From positions 1,510,001 to 1,574,000 of the forward strand of contig NZ_SHKL01000001.1 in assembly GCF_004217185.1 (NCBI RefSeq): a stretch of DNA of 64,000 nucleotides, written 5' to 3'. Position numbers and translations under genes: made by a program. Positions 20,510-30,165 of the stretch are shown here, in pieces. Below the pieces are notes generated by a model, which was given only the letters and a program-made list of their open reading frames with translations, made no database searches and was not told where the DNA came from. The stretch is from Pseudonocardia sediminis. GTDB taxonomy: Bacteria > Actinomycetota > Actinomycetes > Mycobacteriales > Pseudonocardiaceae. Each line of letters opens with the position of its first letter. Position 1 is the first letter of the stretch.

Positions 20510-21898
20510 TCAGACGAGCCATACCGTCGTGTCCGGGGGCAGCCGCCCGCCGGGCGTCGGCCCGCTGGCGAACAGCACGTCACCCGGCGGCAGCGGTACC
20601 GGTTCGGCCGAGGTGTTGAGCGCGCACACCAGCGTCGACCCGCCGCGGCGGAACGCCAGGCAGCCCGGCGGGGCGCCGAACCACTCGACGTCGTGCTGCC
20701 CGGCACACGTGACGAAGCCGGGGTGCTCGCGTCGCAGCTCCAGGGCGCGCCGGTACAGCGACAGCGGCGACTCGCGGTCCTCCAGCTGCGCGGCCGCGGT
20801 GTCCCAGGACAGCAGCGGCCGCGCGTCGCCGGGGCGCGCCGGTGCGGGGCCGGTCAGACCCAGCTCGTCGCCGGCGTCGAGCAGGACGGCCCCGGGCAGG
20901 GCGAGCAGCGCCGTCGTCAGGGCCAGCGCCCGTGCCGCGCCGCCCAGGCGCTCGGCCGTGCGCGGCCCGGCCGGGTCGGCGCAGGTCCAGGCCGGGACGG
21001 CGCCGGCGGCCCGGACGGCGACGAGCGAGTGGTCGACGAGCGCGCGGATCGTCGTGGCGTCGAACCGGCAGTGCGCGAGGTCGGTGCGGACGGCGAGGTG
21101 CAGCTCCCCGGCGGCGCCGTAGCGGGCGAAGCGCGCGGGGTCGGCGACGTCGACGCGGGCGACCGCGATCCGGTCCGGGTGGTGGTCGAGCTCCGCCCGG
21201 ACCGTCCGGAGCATCTCGTGCCCGACGTCGTGGTCCAGGCGCGGGTCGTCGGGCCCGGCGAGCGGTCCGCGGGCCGACGGGCGCGGGTCGTCGGCCCAGT
21301 CCTCCGGCCCGTGCAGCGCGTGCGGGAGGTCGATCCGGACGCCGTCGACGCCGCGTTCGATCCAGGCGTGCAGCGTGCGGTCGGTCTCGGCCCAGACCTC
21401 GGGGTTGGCCCAGTTCAGGTCCGGGCGTCCGGGTCCGGGCAGGTGCAGGTACCACTCGCCGGCGCCCGGGTCCCCGGTGCCGCCGTGGGCCGGGACGTGG
21501 GTCCAGGCCGGGCCGCCGTCGAGGGCGTGCCAGTCGGTCGGCGGCTCGTCACCGGCGGGGCCCCGGCCGGGCCGGAAGTGGAAGCGCTCGCGCTCGGCGC
21601 TGCCCGCGGGGGCGGAGACGGCGTCGAGGAACCAGTCGTGGCCGGTGCCGGTGTGCCCGGGATCGACGTCGACCAGGACCCTCAGACCGGCGTCGCGGGC
21701 GTCGTCGAGCAGGGCGTCCCACGTCGGCACCGGCCACGGTTGCGGGACCGGGCCGAGGCACAGCGCGTCGACGCCGAGGAGGTCCAGGTAGCCCAGCCGG
21801 TCCCGGACGCCGTCGAGGTCACCGGTGCCGTCGCCGTCGGCGTCACAGAACGCACGTACGTCGATCCCGTACAGGACCGCGTTCCGCCACCAGCTCAC
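20510..21898 (-). CDS. GH13 alpha-amylase family protein with altered catalytic motifs
   Basis: This 462-residue protein has a TIM-barrel layout of the GH13 oligo-alpha-glucosidase group. It begins WWRNAVLYGIDVRAF and contains GDLDGVRDRLGYLDLLGVDALCL. Motif II, GVDGVRIDL near residue 190, keeps the nucleophile Asp. Motif III reads AVARVDV where family members have AVAEAWV, so the acid/base Glu is Arg. Motif IV reads CADPAG where SNHDVV is expected. Motif I has DPGH for PNH. It therefore probably lacks normal hydrolase activity. It is shorter than AglA-type enzymes (about 540). Position next to glbO matches Rv2471-Rv2470 in M. tuberculosis. Confidence 0.82.
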   Translation of the reverse strand: MSWWRNAVLYGIDVRAFCDADGDGTGDLDGVRDRLGYLDLLGVDALCLGPVPQPWPVPTWDALLDDARDAGLRVLVDVDPGHTGTGHDWFLDAVSAPAGSAERERFHFRPGRGPAGDEPPTDWHALDGGPAWTHVPAHGGTGDPGAGEWYLHLPGPGRPDLNWANPEVWAETDRTLHAWIERGVDGVRIDLPHALHGPEDWADDPRPSARGPLAGPDDPRLDHDVGHEMLRTVRAELDHHPDRIAVARVDVADPARFARYGAAGELHLAVRTDLAHCRFDATTIRALVDHSLVAVRAAGAVPAWTCADPAGPRTAERLGGAARALALTTALLALPGAVLLDAGDELGLTGPAPARPGDARPLLSWDTAAAQLEDRESPLSLYRRALELRREHPGFVTCAGQHDVEWFGAPPGCLAFRRGGSTLVCALNTSAEPVPLPPGDVLFASGPTPGGRLPPDTTVWLV

Positions 21899-21931
21899 GG
21901 ACAGTCATCATGCCAGGTGTGCGGACCGAGA

Positions 21932-22315
21932 TCAGAAGTCGGAGTTGACCATACTGGCCGCCGCGTACTGCATGTAGTGCCACAGCTGCGCACGGTGCTG
22001 TTCGTCGAGGTCAGCCTCGTCCACGGCGACCTTCATGCACCGCAGCCAGGCGTCGCGCTCGATCGGTCCGACCTTGAACGGCATGTGCCGCATCCGTAAC
22101 CGAGGGTGACCACGCTGGTCCGAGTACGTCCGCGGCCCGCCCCAGTACTGCTCCAGGAACATCCGCAGCCGGTCCTCGGCCGGACCGAGGTCCTCCTCGG
22201 GATAGAGGGGGCGCAGGATCTCGTCCTCGGCGACCTGTTCGTAGAAGCGGTGGACGATCCCGTGGAAGACCGGCGCGCCGCCGACCTCGGCATAGAAGTT
22301 CTGCGGGGCACTCAC
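21932..22315 (-). CDS. glbO: Truncated haemoglobin, group II (GlbO type)
   Basis: This 127-residue globin has the 2/2 fold. [19 protein letters not shown] is followed by [38 protein letters not shown] carrying the proximal His, and the ERDAWLRCM block with the group-II Trp (WLRCM). It binds haem and O2/NO; GlbO proteins are linked to oxygen handling and peroxide or NO defence. The GTG at 22315 gives the family length, and an in-frame ATG at 22333 adds six residues. It is very close in sequence to mycobacterial GlbO and shares the neighbouring GH13 gene. Confidence 0.95.
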   Translation of the reverse strand: MSAPQNFYAEVGGAPVFHGIVHRFYEQVAEDEILRPLYPEEDLGPAEDRLRMFLEQYWGGPRTYSDQRGHPRLRMRHMPFKVGPIERDAWLRCMKVAVDEADLDEQHRAQLWHYMQYAAASMVNSDF

Positions 22316-22384
22316 CCGACCATCGTGGCGCATGCCCGCGGCCCGGGCAGGACCCGGGCCGCGGAGCATCGTCCCGGCGCCGGT

Positions 22385-23401
22385 TCAGGGCCGGGGTTCG
22401 GCGGCCTCGGTCGTCGCGCGGGGGTAGACGAGCGGGCGCGGGACGTCGTGGTCGTCGAAGGCGTCGGTGATGGCGGCGTTGAGCGCGCGCTGCACCGCCC
22501 ACTGCTTCCCGGGGTGCACGCGGACGGTGATGCGCAACACCACGCCCTCGGAGGTGATCCTCTCCACACCGAGCACCTCGGGGGCCTCCAGGACGTCGGA
22601 GGCGATGTCGTCGGCGGCGACGCGCTCCACCGCGGTGGTGCCGGCGAGCTCGGTCGCCTCCTCCATGTCGGCGTTGTGCGCCAACGGCAGATCGATGACG
22701 GCGACGGCGTAGCCCTGGCTCTTGTTGCCCACGCGCAGGATCTCGCCGTTGCGGACGTACCAGACGGTGCCCTGGATGTCGCGGACCGTGGTGATCCGCA
22801 GGCCGACCGCCTCGACGGTGCCGGAGGCCTCGCCGAGGTCGACGATGTCGCCGACGCCGTACTGGTCCTCGAGCAGCATGAACATGCCGGAGAGGAAGTC
22901 GCGGACGAGGTTCTGCGCGCCGAAACCGATCGCGATGCCGAGCACGCCGGCCGAGGCCAGGATCGGGGCCAGCGCGACCCCGAACTCGGCGAGCACCATC
23001 ACCGACCCGACCAGCAGTACCACCGCCGAGGTGATCGACCGCAGGACCGAGCCGATCGTCATCGCCCGCTGTGCGCGTCGCTGCGTGACCAGTGGCGACG
23101 CCACCGTGCGCAGCCGCTTCGGGGCACGCCCGAGCAGCTTGGTCATCGACCCGTTCGTCGCGCCCTCGACCAGGCGGTTGATCGCCCGGTGCGCCAGCCA
23201 CCGCACCAGGAACGCCACGACCACGATGAACGCGATCGTGATCGCCTTGTCCATGATCGTGTCCGCGGAGCGGGACAGGAAGTCGTTGTGGGTGTAGCGG
23301 TAGAACGTCGAGCACCAGGACCCCAGGTCGGCGGCGCACGCGGGCCGGTCCTCCAGCGGCGACGGCGGGATCAGGTCGTCGACCTGGGCGGGGACGATCA
23401 C
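22385..23401 (-). CDS. Small-conductance mechanosensitive channel (MscS family)
   Basis: This 338-residue inner-membrane channel has three hydrophobic segments: ITIAFIVVVAFLVRWLA, ITSAVVLLVGSVMVLAEFGV and the pore helix ILASAGVLGIAIGFGAQNLV. The beta domain GVGDIVDLGEASGTVEAVGLR and a C-terminal alpha/beta portion follow. Such channels open under membrane tension and release solutes on hypo-osmotic shock. The GTG at 23401 overlaps the stop of the upstream peptidase gene by four bases, so the two are translationally coupled even though their roles seem unrelated. Confidence 0.92.
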   Translation of the reverse strand: MIVPAQVDDLIPPSPLEDRPACAADLGSWCSTFYRYTHNDFLSRSADTIMDKAITIAFIVVVAFLVRWLAHRAINRLVEGATNGSMTKLLGRAPKRLRTVASPLVTQRRAQRAMTIGSVLRSITSAVVLLVGSVMVLAEFGVALAPILASAGVLGIAIGFGAQNLVRDFLSGMFMLLEDQYGVGDIVDLGEASGTVEAVGLRITTVRDIQGTVWYVRNGEILRVGNKSQGYAVAVIDLPLAHNADMEEATELAGTTAVERVAADDIASDVLEAPEVLGVERITSEGVVLRITVRVHPGKQWAVQRALNAAITDAFDDHDVPRPLVYPRATTEAAEPRP

Positions 23402-25584
23402 GTCAGCTCCAGTCCGGTCCGGGCGGCCAGGAACGCCATCGTGTCGACCGACAGCGCCACGCTGCGCGAGACCGAGCGGGCGCCGTGCCCGACGTCGGTC
23501 TCGCGGCGCAGCAGGATCGGGTCCGTGGCGGGGTCGCCGGTGGTGGCGGCCTGCAGCGCCGCGCACATCTTGCGGGCGTGGCAGGGGTCGACCCGGGTGT
23601 CGGAGTCGAACACGGTGAACAGCACGGCCGGGTACTCCGTCCCGGCCGTGACGTGGTGGTACGGCGAGTAGGAGAGCAGCCAGCCGAGCTCGGTCGCGTC
23701 GTCGGCGGTGCCGTACTCCTCGTTCCAGGTGCGGCCCAGCGAGAACCGTTCGTAGCGGACCATGTCCAGCAGCGGCGCCGAGCAGGCCACCGCGCGGTAG
23801 AGGTCAGGACGCTGGACGAGCGCGGCACCGACGAGCAGGCCGCCGTTGGAGCCGCCGGAGATGGCGAGCCGCTCCGGGGTGGTGGTGCCGTCGGCGATCA
23901 GCGTCTCGGCGGCGGCGTGCAGGTCGTCGAACACGTTCTGCTTGGACTCGCGCTTGCCGGCCCGGTGCCACGCCGCGCCCTCCTCACCACCGCCGCGCAG
24001 TGAGACGAGCACGTAGGCGCCGCCCGCGGCGGCCCAGGCCAGCGCGGTGGTGTTGTAGGCGGGCTCGCGGCTGATCCCGAAGCCGCCGTAGCCGGTCATC
24101 AGCACCGGCCAGGGACCGTCGCCGGTGGCCGGGGTGACGACGAACATCCGCACCGTCGTCCCGTCGGCGGAGGTGAACGCCCGCTGCTCGGAGCGCACGT
24201 CCGGCACCGGGTCCACCCGCCCCGTCGGCTCCGCCTCCGTCCGTCCCCCGGCGACGCGGCCCGGGCTCGGTGTGTCGAGGACGAGCGAGCCGGTGCGGTC
24301 GCCGCGGTGCACCGCGGGCGGGGTGACCAGGTCGGTCCAGCCGACCCACAGCCGTCCCCACAGCTCGGGGGTGTCGCGGTCGGGCACGGACAGGCCGGTC
24401 AGCGACCCAGGGCCCGGCAGCGTGACGGTGCCGCGCGGGCTGCCGTCGACGCCGTGCAGGGCGACCTCGCCGACCGCGTGCCGGGCGCGGGCCAGCACGA
24501 GCAGCGGTTCGTCGCCGGAACCCGGTGCCGGCTCCAGCCAGCGGGCGCCCTCCAGCACCGACTCCGGGTCCTCGGCGACCAGCTCGCGCCAGTGCTCGCG
24601 ACCGGGCGTGCGCGGGTCGGTGACGACCAGGCGCCAGCGCGGGGCGCCGTCGGTGGTCACGGCGTAGAGCAGCCCGTCGCGCTCGACCCACATCATGGCC
24701 TGCACGTCGTCGTCCTGGGTGAGGATCGGCGTCAGCTCCGGGACCGCGGCGTCGCCGTCGAGCTCGGCGATCCAGATCGAGTCCTTGCGTGCGGTGCCGA
24801 TCGACCCGGACACCAGCAGCCAGCGGCCGTCGCGGGACAGCCTCGCGCCGTAGTAGGTGTGGTCGTCGTAGAGTCCGGGGCCGGTGACCAGCTCGTCGGT
24901 GTCGGGGTCGGTGCCGACGCGGTGGCGCCAGACGCGGCGGTGGAAGTCCTGCTCGCCCTCGGGCACCTCCTCCGGGGCGACCTTGCGGACGTAGAAGAAC
25001 TCCGCGCCGCCGTCGCGCCAGGCGATCGAGGAGTAGTGGCAGCGGTCGATCGGGCCCTCGACCGGCGAGCCGTCGGCGACGTCGAGGACGTGCAGCACCG
25101 ACTGCTCGTCACCGCCGACCGAGAGCTGATAGGCCAGCCGCCGCCCCTCCAGGTCGGGCACCCAGGAGTCGAGCGTGGTCAGCCCGGACGGGTCGATTGC
25201 CATCGGGTCGAGCAGCACCCGCTCGGGACCGGTGCCGGGCCCGTCCGGACCGGGGTCGCGGACGAGGACGACCGCGTGCTCGCCGCCGGGGTCGCGCCGG
25301 GAGAAGAATCGGCGCCCGGCCCGCCACAGCGGGACCGACACCGCCCCCGCGGCGAGCAGCTCCTCCAGCCGCGCGCCGAGCGCGGCCCGGCCGGGCAGCG
25401 CGTCCAGCTGTGCGCGGGCGAGGTCGTCCTGCGCGGCCGACCACGTGACGGTGCGCGGGTCGTCCGGGTCCTCGAGCCACCGGTAGGGGTCCAGGATGCG
25501 GTGTCCGTGCAGGTCGTCGACCAGATCGAGTCGCTCGGCCTCGGGGTACGGCCGGGCGGCGGGGTGCTCGGGGGGCGCGCTCAC
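23398..25584 (-). CDS. Prolyl oligopeptidase family serine peptidase (S9A)
   Basis: The protein has 728 residues, near the usual 700. The N-terminal seven-bladed propeller (beginning DDLHGHRILDPYRWLEDPDDP) gates a C-terminal alpha/beta-hydrolase domain. The nucleophile Ser is in SGGSNGGLLVGA near residue 578, the Asp in DTRVDPCHARKM, and the His in DVGHGAR. It cleaves short peptides after proline. No signal peptide is visible, so a cytosolic site is likely. GTG at 25584 is chosen because the homology starts immediately after it and a TAGTCT -10 lies 8 nt upstream. Confidence 0.92.
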   Translation of the reverse strand: MSAPPEHPAARPYPEAERLDLVDDLHGHRILDPYRWLEDPDDPRTVTWSAAQDDLARAQLDALPGRAALGARLEELLAAGAVSVPLWRAGRRFFSRRDPGGEHAVVLVRDPGPDGPGTGPERVLLDPMAIDPSGLTTLDSWVPDLEGRRLAYQLSVGGDEQSVLHVLDVADGSPVEGPIDRCHYSSIAWRDGGAEFFYVRKVAPEEVPEGEQDFHRRVWRHRVGTDPDTDELVTGPGLYDDHTYYGARLSRDGRWLLVSGSIGTARKDSIWIAELDGDAAVPELTPILTQDDDVQAMMWVERDGLLYAVTTDGAPRWRLVVTDPRTPGREHWRELVAEDPESVLEGARWLEPAPGSGDEPLLVLARARHAVGEVALHGVDGSPRGTVTLPGPGSLTGLSVPDRDTPELWGRLWVGWTDLVTPPAVHRGDRTGSLVLDTPSPGRVAGGRTEAEPTGRVDPVPDVRSEQRAFTSADGTTVRMFVVTPATGDGPWPVLMTGYGGFGISREPAYNTTALAWAAAGGAYVLVSLRGGGEEGAAWHRAGKRESKQNVFDDLHAAAETLIADGTTTPERLAISGGSNGGLLVGAALVQRPDLYRAVACSAPLLDMVRYERFSLGRTWNEEYGTADDATELGWLLSYSPYHHVTAGTEYPAVLFTVFDSDTRVDPCHARKMCAALQAATTGDPATDPILLRRETDVGHGARSVSRSVALSVDTMAFLAARTGLELT

Positions 25585-25592
25585 GTGGCGCG

Positions 25593-25598
25593 AGACTA
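25593..25598 (-). promoter_or_regulatory. Candidate -10 element of a leaderless peptidase transcript
   Basis: TAGTCT on the minus strand ends 8 nt before the GTG at 25584. Its TAG doubles as the stop codon of the upstream PNPOx-like gene. No Shine-Dalgarno is present. Confidence 0.5.
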
Positions 25599-26264
25599 CG
25601 TGATGGGTTCCCGATCGTGGTCCGCCCTCAGGTGCGCGGGCACCGACCAGGAGGTGGGCAGGTCCGGGGACGGCTCGGGCTCGCCGAACACGGTGCGGAC
25701 CGGCACCACGCCGGCCCAGGCCGCGTCCGCGTCGACGTCCTCGGTGTCGTCCGACGGTGGTCCGGTGCGGATCTTCACGCTGGCCTCGGTGAGGTCGAGC
25801 GCGAACACCGCGGTGGCCGCCAGCTCCCGCCTGTTCGGCTGCCGCGCGTGCTCCCAGGCCCCCGGCGTCAGGTGCTCGACGACGACGCGCAGCGCCTCCC
25901 ACCGCTCGTCGGCGTCGGTGACCCGGCGCGCGGTCCCGTGCACGACGGCGCTGCGGTAGTTCATCGAGAAGTGCATCACCGCGCGGGCGTGCACGACGCC
26001 GTCGAGGTGCGTGACCGTGACGCACGCCGGGAACTCGGCGCCGCTGAGGTACCGGGCGCCCGAGGACCCGTGCAGGTAGAGGGTCCCGCCGTCGCGCCCG
26101 TAGGCGGTGGGCAGCACGACCGGTGCCCCGTCGACGACGAAGCCGAGGTGGCAGACCAGGCCGGCGTCGAGGACGTCGTACAGGTCGGAGCGCTCGGTCC
26201 GGGCGCGGACGGCGTTGCGGCCGATCGTGCTGCGTGGGGTGGGGGAGAGCGGCGTCGTACTCAC
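25596..26264 (-). CDS. Pyridoxamine 5'-phosphate oxidase-like FMN-binding protein
   Basis: This 222-residue split-barrel flavoprotein fold has the pattern CHLGFVVDGAPVVLPTAYGRDGGTLYLHGSSGA, then a VTVTHLDGVVHARA strand pair and FSMNYRSAVVHG. Members are pyridox(am)ine oxidases or F420/FMN-dependent reductases; the substrate is not evident. It is divergent from a MocR-type PLP-dependent regulator with only 70 bp between them, the classical arrangement of regulator and vitamin-B6-related target. The GTG start is set by the beginning of the homology. Confidence 0.85.
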   Translation of the reverse strand: MSTTPLSPTPRSTIGRNAVRARTERSDLYDVLDAGLVCHLGFVVDGAPVVLPTAYGRDGGTLYLHGSSGARYLSGAEFPACVTVTHLDGVVHARAVMHFSMNYRSAVVHGTARRVTDADERWEALRVVVEHLTPGAWEHARQPNRRELAATAVFALDLTEASVKIRTGPPSDDTEDVDADAAWAGVVPVRTVFGEPEPSPDLPTSWSVPAHLRADHDREPIT

Positions 26265-26334
26265 GGGTCCCAGTGTGGATCGACCAGTGGCATCCTGGAA
26301 CGGCCAATCCCAACATGATCGAGGAGGCCGATCC
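26265..26334. promoter_or_regulatory. Divergent promoter/operator between PNPOx-like gene and MocR regulator
   Basis: This 70-bp intergenic segment must hold both promoters. It contains two direct CCAGTG copies (26270-26275 and 26284-26289, 14 bp apart) and an overlapping CCAG...CTGG inverted pair (26284-26298). Such repeats between a MocR gene and its target are candidate regulator sites. The assignment is inference. Confidence 0.45.
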
Positions 26335-27969
26335 ATGGTGGTCGCGGACGTGCCGCCGGTCCTGCTGGACCGCGGGTCGCCGGTGGCGCTGGCGGTGCAG
26401 CTGGCCGACGGGCTGCGTGACGCCGCCGTGCGCGGGGCGCTGCGCCCCGGCGACCGGCTCCCGTCGACACGCGCCCTGGCCGTCGAGCTGGGGGTGAGCC
26501 GGACCGTCACCGCGGCGGCGTACGAACAGCTCCTCGCCGAGGGGTGGGTGCACGGCCGGGTCGGGGCCGGGACGTTCGTCACCGGCCGCCCCGGAGCCCC
26601 GCCCGGGGACCACGACGGGGCTCCTGTGCTCTGCACACCTCCACGCGTCCACCCGGGCCCGGCCGCGACCGGGACGGTCGGCGGGAGTGCGAGTGACGCG
26701 TCATGGACCCGGAACGGCGCTGTGGACGCGATGACGCGCCACTCGGCGTCCGCCACGACTCGGCACCTCGCTCCACCCCCACCCGGCACCGGGACCCCGA
26801 CCGGCGCCACGGCATCGGTGGGTGACGCACCACGGCTCCGCGCCGGCGCCGGGACCGCCGTCGCGCGTCACTCGACCGTCGGTGGCGGGCCGGGGTTGCT
26901 GTCGCTCGCACCGGGGACGCCGTGCGTCGACGTCCTCGACCGCGCGGCCTGGCGCCGGGCGTGGCGGGCCGCGGCCGACCCGGCTCCGGACGACGCACCT
27001 CGGCCGGACGGGGTGCCCGCGTTCCGCGCGGTCGTCGCCGAGCACCTGCTGCGCCACCGCGGCCTGACCGCCGACCCGGACGACGTGCTGGCCACCGCCG
27101 GGAGCTCCGCCGCGATCGCCGAGCTCGCGCGGCTGTTCCCCGCGGGGTCGCGGGTCGCGGTCGAGGAACCGGGGTACGTGCGGGCGGTGACGGCGTTGCG
27201 CGCGGCCGGGGTCGAGGTCGTCGGGGTGCCGGTCGACGAGGAGGGGATGGTCGTCGACGCGCTGCCCACCGGGTGCGCGGCCGTCTACTGCACGCCCGCG
27301 CACCAGTTCCCGCTCGGGTCCCGGCTGACGGCGTCGCGGCGGGTCGCGCTGCTGGAACGGGCGCGCGCCGAGCGGATGCTGGTGATCGAGGACGACTACG
27401 ACGGCGAGCTGCGCTACGACGTCGGCCCGCTGCCGCTGCTGGCCGCGCTCGCGCCGGAGGTGGTGGTGCACCTCGGGACCGCGAGCAAGATCGTCAGCCA
27501 GACGCTGGGCGCCGGGTGGCTGGTCGCGCCGCCGGACGTCCGCGACGCCCTGCGCGACCTGCGGGCCCGGACCGGGACCCGCCCGTCCCCGGCCGGGCAG
27601 CGGGTGTTCGCCGCGTTCGCCGCGCAGGGCGACCTGGCGCGGCACCTGCGCCGCCTGCGCCGCGAGCTCGGGACCCGCCGCGACCTGGTGCGCGACGCCG
27701 TGGCCGTCACCGGGTGGACGGTCACCGGGGAGGCGGCCGGCGCGCACGTCGTCCTGACCCCGCCCGGCTCCTCCGGCCGCGGCACGGAGGACGGCGTGGT
27801 CGCCGGGGCGCGGTCGCTCGGGGTCGAGGTGCACGGCCTGGCCCGCTACCACCACGCCGGCCCGCCCACCGGTGACGGTGTCGTCGTCGGCTACGCCGCC
27901 CACACCCGCGCCGACCTGACGACGGCCCTCACCCACCTGGCCACCGTCCTCACCCGGTCCGAACCCTGA
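26335..27969 (+). CDS. MocR-type (GntR/aminotransferase) transcriptional regulator
   Basis: This 544-residue protein has an N-terminal GntR winged helix (about 12-80: LADGLRDAAVRGALRPGDRLPSTRALA, then ELGVSRTVTAAAYEQLLAEG). The C-terminal fold-type-I aminotransferase domain has IEDDYDGELRYD and the PLP-binding Lys in GTASKIVSQTLGAGWL near residue 385. Such regulators sense PLP or related metabolites. GAGGAGG lies 7 nt before the ATG. The linker (about residues 85-190) is unusually long and low-complexity. The divergent PNPOx-like gene is the likely target. Confidence 0.92.
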   Translation: MVVADVPPVLLDRGSPVALAVQLADGLRDAAVRGALRPGDRLPSTRALAVELGVSRTVTAAAYEQLLAEGWVHGRVGAGTFVTGRPGAPPGDHDGAPVLCTPPRVHPGPAATGTVGGSASDASWTRNGAVDAMTRHSASATTRHLAPPPPGTGTPTGATASVGDAPRLRAGAGTAVARHSTVGGGPGLLSLAPGTPCVDVLDRAAWRRAWRAAADPAPDDAPRPDGVPAFRAVVAEHLLRHRGLTADPDDVLATAGSSAAIAELARLFPAGSRVAVEEPGYVRAVTALRAAGVEVVGVPVDEEGMVVDALPTGCAAVYCTPAHQFPLGSRLTASRRVALLERARAERMLVIEDDYDGELRYDVGPLPLLAALAPEVVVHLGTASKIVSQTLGAGWLVAPPDVRDALRDLRARTGTRPSPAGQRVFAAFAAQGDLARHLRRLRRELGTRRDLVRDAVAVTGWTVTGEAAGAHVVLTPPGSSGRGTEDGVVAGARSLGVEVHGLARYHHAGPPTGDGVVVGYAAHTRADLTTALTHLATVLTRSEP

Positions 27970-28114
27970 CGCGGGCCGCCGCGGCCGTCCACGCGACCGC
28001 TCCACACCGCGGCCGACGATCCAGCATGTGGGAGGGGCCGAGGCGATCGCGGCGGGAGCCGGGGACGCGGTGGCACCATGCGGGCACAGGTGATCGGCGA
28101 GCGAAGGAGCGGAC

Positions 28115-29032
28115 ATGGCGGATGCGGCGGACGGTGCGCGGACTCCCGCGGCGCGGTTACGGGCCCTGCTCGCGGCGGCCCCGGCGGACGGGCCGGTGCT
28201 CGCCCCCGGCGCATACGACGCGCTGTCCGCGCGGCTCGTCGCCGACGCCGGGTTCTCCTGCGTCTACATGACCGGCTTCGGCACCACCGCGTCGCTGATC
28301 GGCCAGCCCGACATCGGCCTGCTCGGCGCGGCCGAGATGGCCGACAACGCGCGCCGCATCGCCGCGGTGATCGGTGACGTCCCGCTGATCGCCGACGCCG
28401 ACACCGGCTACGGCAACGCGCTCAACGTCGCCCGCACCGTCGACACCTACGAACGCGCCGGGGTGGCCGGCATCCAGCTCGAGGACCAGGTCACGCCCAA
28501 GCGCTGCGGGCACATGGGAGGCAAGGAGGTCATCTCCACCGCGGAGATGGCCGGCAAGATCCGCGCCGCCTGCGAGGCCCGCCGCGACCCGGACACGGTG
28601 ATCATCGCGCGCACCGACGCCGTGGCCACCGACGGCGTCGACGAGGCACTGGACCGGGCGCGGGCCTACCGCGACGCCGGTGCCGACGTCCTGTTCGTCG
28701 AGGCCCCGACCGGCGAGGCGGACATCGAGAAGATCGCCGGGGCGCTCGCCGGCGGGACGCCGCTGCTGTTCAACTGGGCCGAGGGCGGCCGCACCCCGCC
28801 GCTGACCCTGCCGCGCCTGCGCGAGCTGGGGTTCTCGCTGGTCCTCTACCCGATCGGCACCCTGCTCGCGGCCACCGCCGGAGTCCGTTCGCTGCTCGAG
28901 ACGCTGCGCCGTGACGGCACCCCGGCCGCCGCGCTGGGCTCGCCGCAGCAGATGACGCTGCCCGGCTTCGACGAGTTCACCGAGCTGGTCGGGCTGTCGG
29001 CGATCCGCGAGCGCGAGGCCCGCTACAGCTGA
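28115..29032 (+). CDS. Isocitrate lyase / PEP mutase superfamily protein
   Basis: This 305-residue TIM-barrel protein has DADTGYGN near 92-99 (metal-binding Asp residues) and KRCGHMGGK near 129, the catalytic-Cys loop of isocitrate and methylisocitrate lyases. It cleaves or forms C-C or C-P bonds of 2-hydroxy-acid substrates. Methylisocitrate lyase, oxaloacetate decarboxylase and carboxyphosphonoenolpyruvate mutase are the main possibilities. AAGGAG sits 5 nt before the ATG. No prpC or prpD is nearby, so a methylcitrate-cycle role is not supported by context. Confidence 0.85.
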   Translation: MADAADGARTPAARLRALLAAAPADGPVLAPGAYDALSARLVADAGFSCVYMTGFGTTASLIGQPDIGLLGAAEMADNARRIAAVIGDVPLIADADTGYGNALNVARTVDTYERAGVAGIQLEDQVTPKRCGHMGGKEVISTAEMAGKIRAACEARRDPDTVIIARTDAVATDGVDEALDRARAYRDAGADVLFVEAPTGEADIEKIAGALAGGTPLLFNWAEGGRTPPLTLPRLRELGFSLVLYPIGTLLAATAGVRSLLETLRRDGTPAAALGSPQQMTLPGFDEFTELVGLSAIREREARYS

Positions 29033-29064
29033 GCCCCCTTCCGTGGACCCGTGCCACCGACGCC

Positions 29065-29070
29065 TACCCT
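29065..29070 (+). promoter_or_regulatory. Candidate -10 element of a leaderless ddl transcript
   Basis: TACCCT ends 8 nt before the ATG at 29079. There is no Shine-Dalgarno sequence upstream. Confidence 0.5.
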
Positions 29071-29078
29071 CGATTCCC

Positions 29079-30158
29079 ATGACCCAGCCCAAGGTGAGGG
29101 TGGCCGTCGTCTTCGGCGGGCGCAGTTCCGAGCACGCGATCTCCTGCGTCTCCGCAGGCAGCGTGCTCACGCACCTGGACCCGGAGCGGTTCGAGGTCGT
29201 CCCGGTCGGGATCGCGCCCGACGGGGCCTGGGTGCTGGGCCCGGACGACCCGGCCGCGCTCGCGATCTCCGGGCGTGAGCTGCCGCAGGTCGACGGCACG
29301 GCCGACGCCGTGGTGCTCCCGGGTGAGCCGTCGCGCGGCCTGATCCGCCTCGACCCCGGGCGCGCGGGGGAGGTGCTCGGTGACGTCGATGTCGTCTTCC
29401 CCATCCTGCACGGCGCGTTCGGCGAGGACGGCACGATCCAAGGACTGCTGGAGATGGCCGGCGTCCCCTACGTCGGTGCCGGGGTGCTGGCCAGCGCCGT
29501 CGGCATGGACAAGGAGTTCGCCAAGAAGCTGCTGCGCGCCGACGGCCTGACCGTCGCCGAGGGCGTCGTGCTGCGCCCGGGCACCGACATCGGGTTCGCC
29601 GACCGCGACCGTCTCGGCCTGCCGCTGTTCGTCAAGCCCGCCCGAGCCGGCTCGTCGATGGGCGTCACCCGGGTCACCGACCCGGCCGCGCTCGACGCCG
29701 CGATCGCCGACGCCCGCGTCCACGACCCGAAGGTCCTCGTCGAGTCCGGTGTCGACGGCCGCGAGGTCGAGTGCGCGGTGCTGGAGTTCCCGGACGGCTC
29801 GGTGCGCGCCAGCCTGCCCGCGGAGCTGCGCTACGGCGGCGAGTTCTACGACTTCGAGTCCAAGTACCTCGATGTCTCCGAGCTCGACATCCCGGCCAAG
29901 CTCGACGACGACGTCGTGGAGAACCTGCGCAGCCAGGCGATCGCGGCCTTCCGGGCGCTCGACGCCCAGGGACTGGCCCGGGTGGACTTCTTCGTCGGCC
30001 CGGACGGCGCGATCACCGTCAACGAGGTGAACACGATGCCCGGGTTCACCCCCAGCTCGGCGTTCCCGAAGATGTGGGCGGTCACCGGCCTCGACTACCG
30101 CGAGCTGCTCTCCACGCTCGTCGACACGGCGCTGGCGCGGGGGACCGGGCTGCGCTGA
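29079..30158 (+). CDS. ddl: D-alanine--D-alanine ligase
   Basis: This 359-residue ATP-grasp enzyme makes the D-Ala-D-Ala dipeptide for peptidoglycan in the cytosol. It shows the N-terminal [14 protein letters not shown] signature, the [15 protein letters not shown] loop, the Lys-containing [16 protein letters not shown] and the C-terminal metal site [23 protein letters not shown] 29079 is preferred over a GTG at 29043 because the family N-terminus ([10 protein letters not shown]) starts a few residues later and a leaderless -10 fits. It heads the conserved ddl-DUF3515-Lrp-thiL cluster. Confidence 0.96.
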   Translation: MTQPKVRVAVVFGGRSSEHAISCVSAGSVLTHLDPERFEVVPVGIAPDGAWVLGPDDPAALAISGRELPQVDGTADAVVLPGEPSRGLIRLDPGRAGEVLGDVDVVFPILHGAFGEDGTIQGLLEMAGVPYVGAGVLASAVGMDKEFAKKLLRADGLTVAEGVVLRPGTDIGFADRDRLGLPLFVKPARAGSSMGVTRVTDPAALDAAIADARVHDPKVLVESGVDGREVECAVLEFPDGSVRASLPAELRYGGEFYDFESKYLDVSELDIPAKLDDDVVENLRSQAIAAFRALDAQGLARVDFFVGPDGAITVNEVNTMPGFTPSSAFPKMWAVTGLDYRELLSTLVDTALARGTGLR

Positions 30159-30165
30159 CCCGTCC

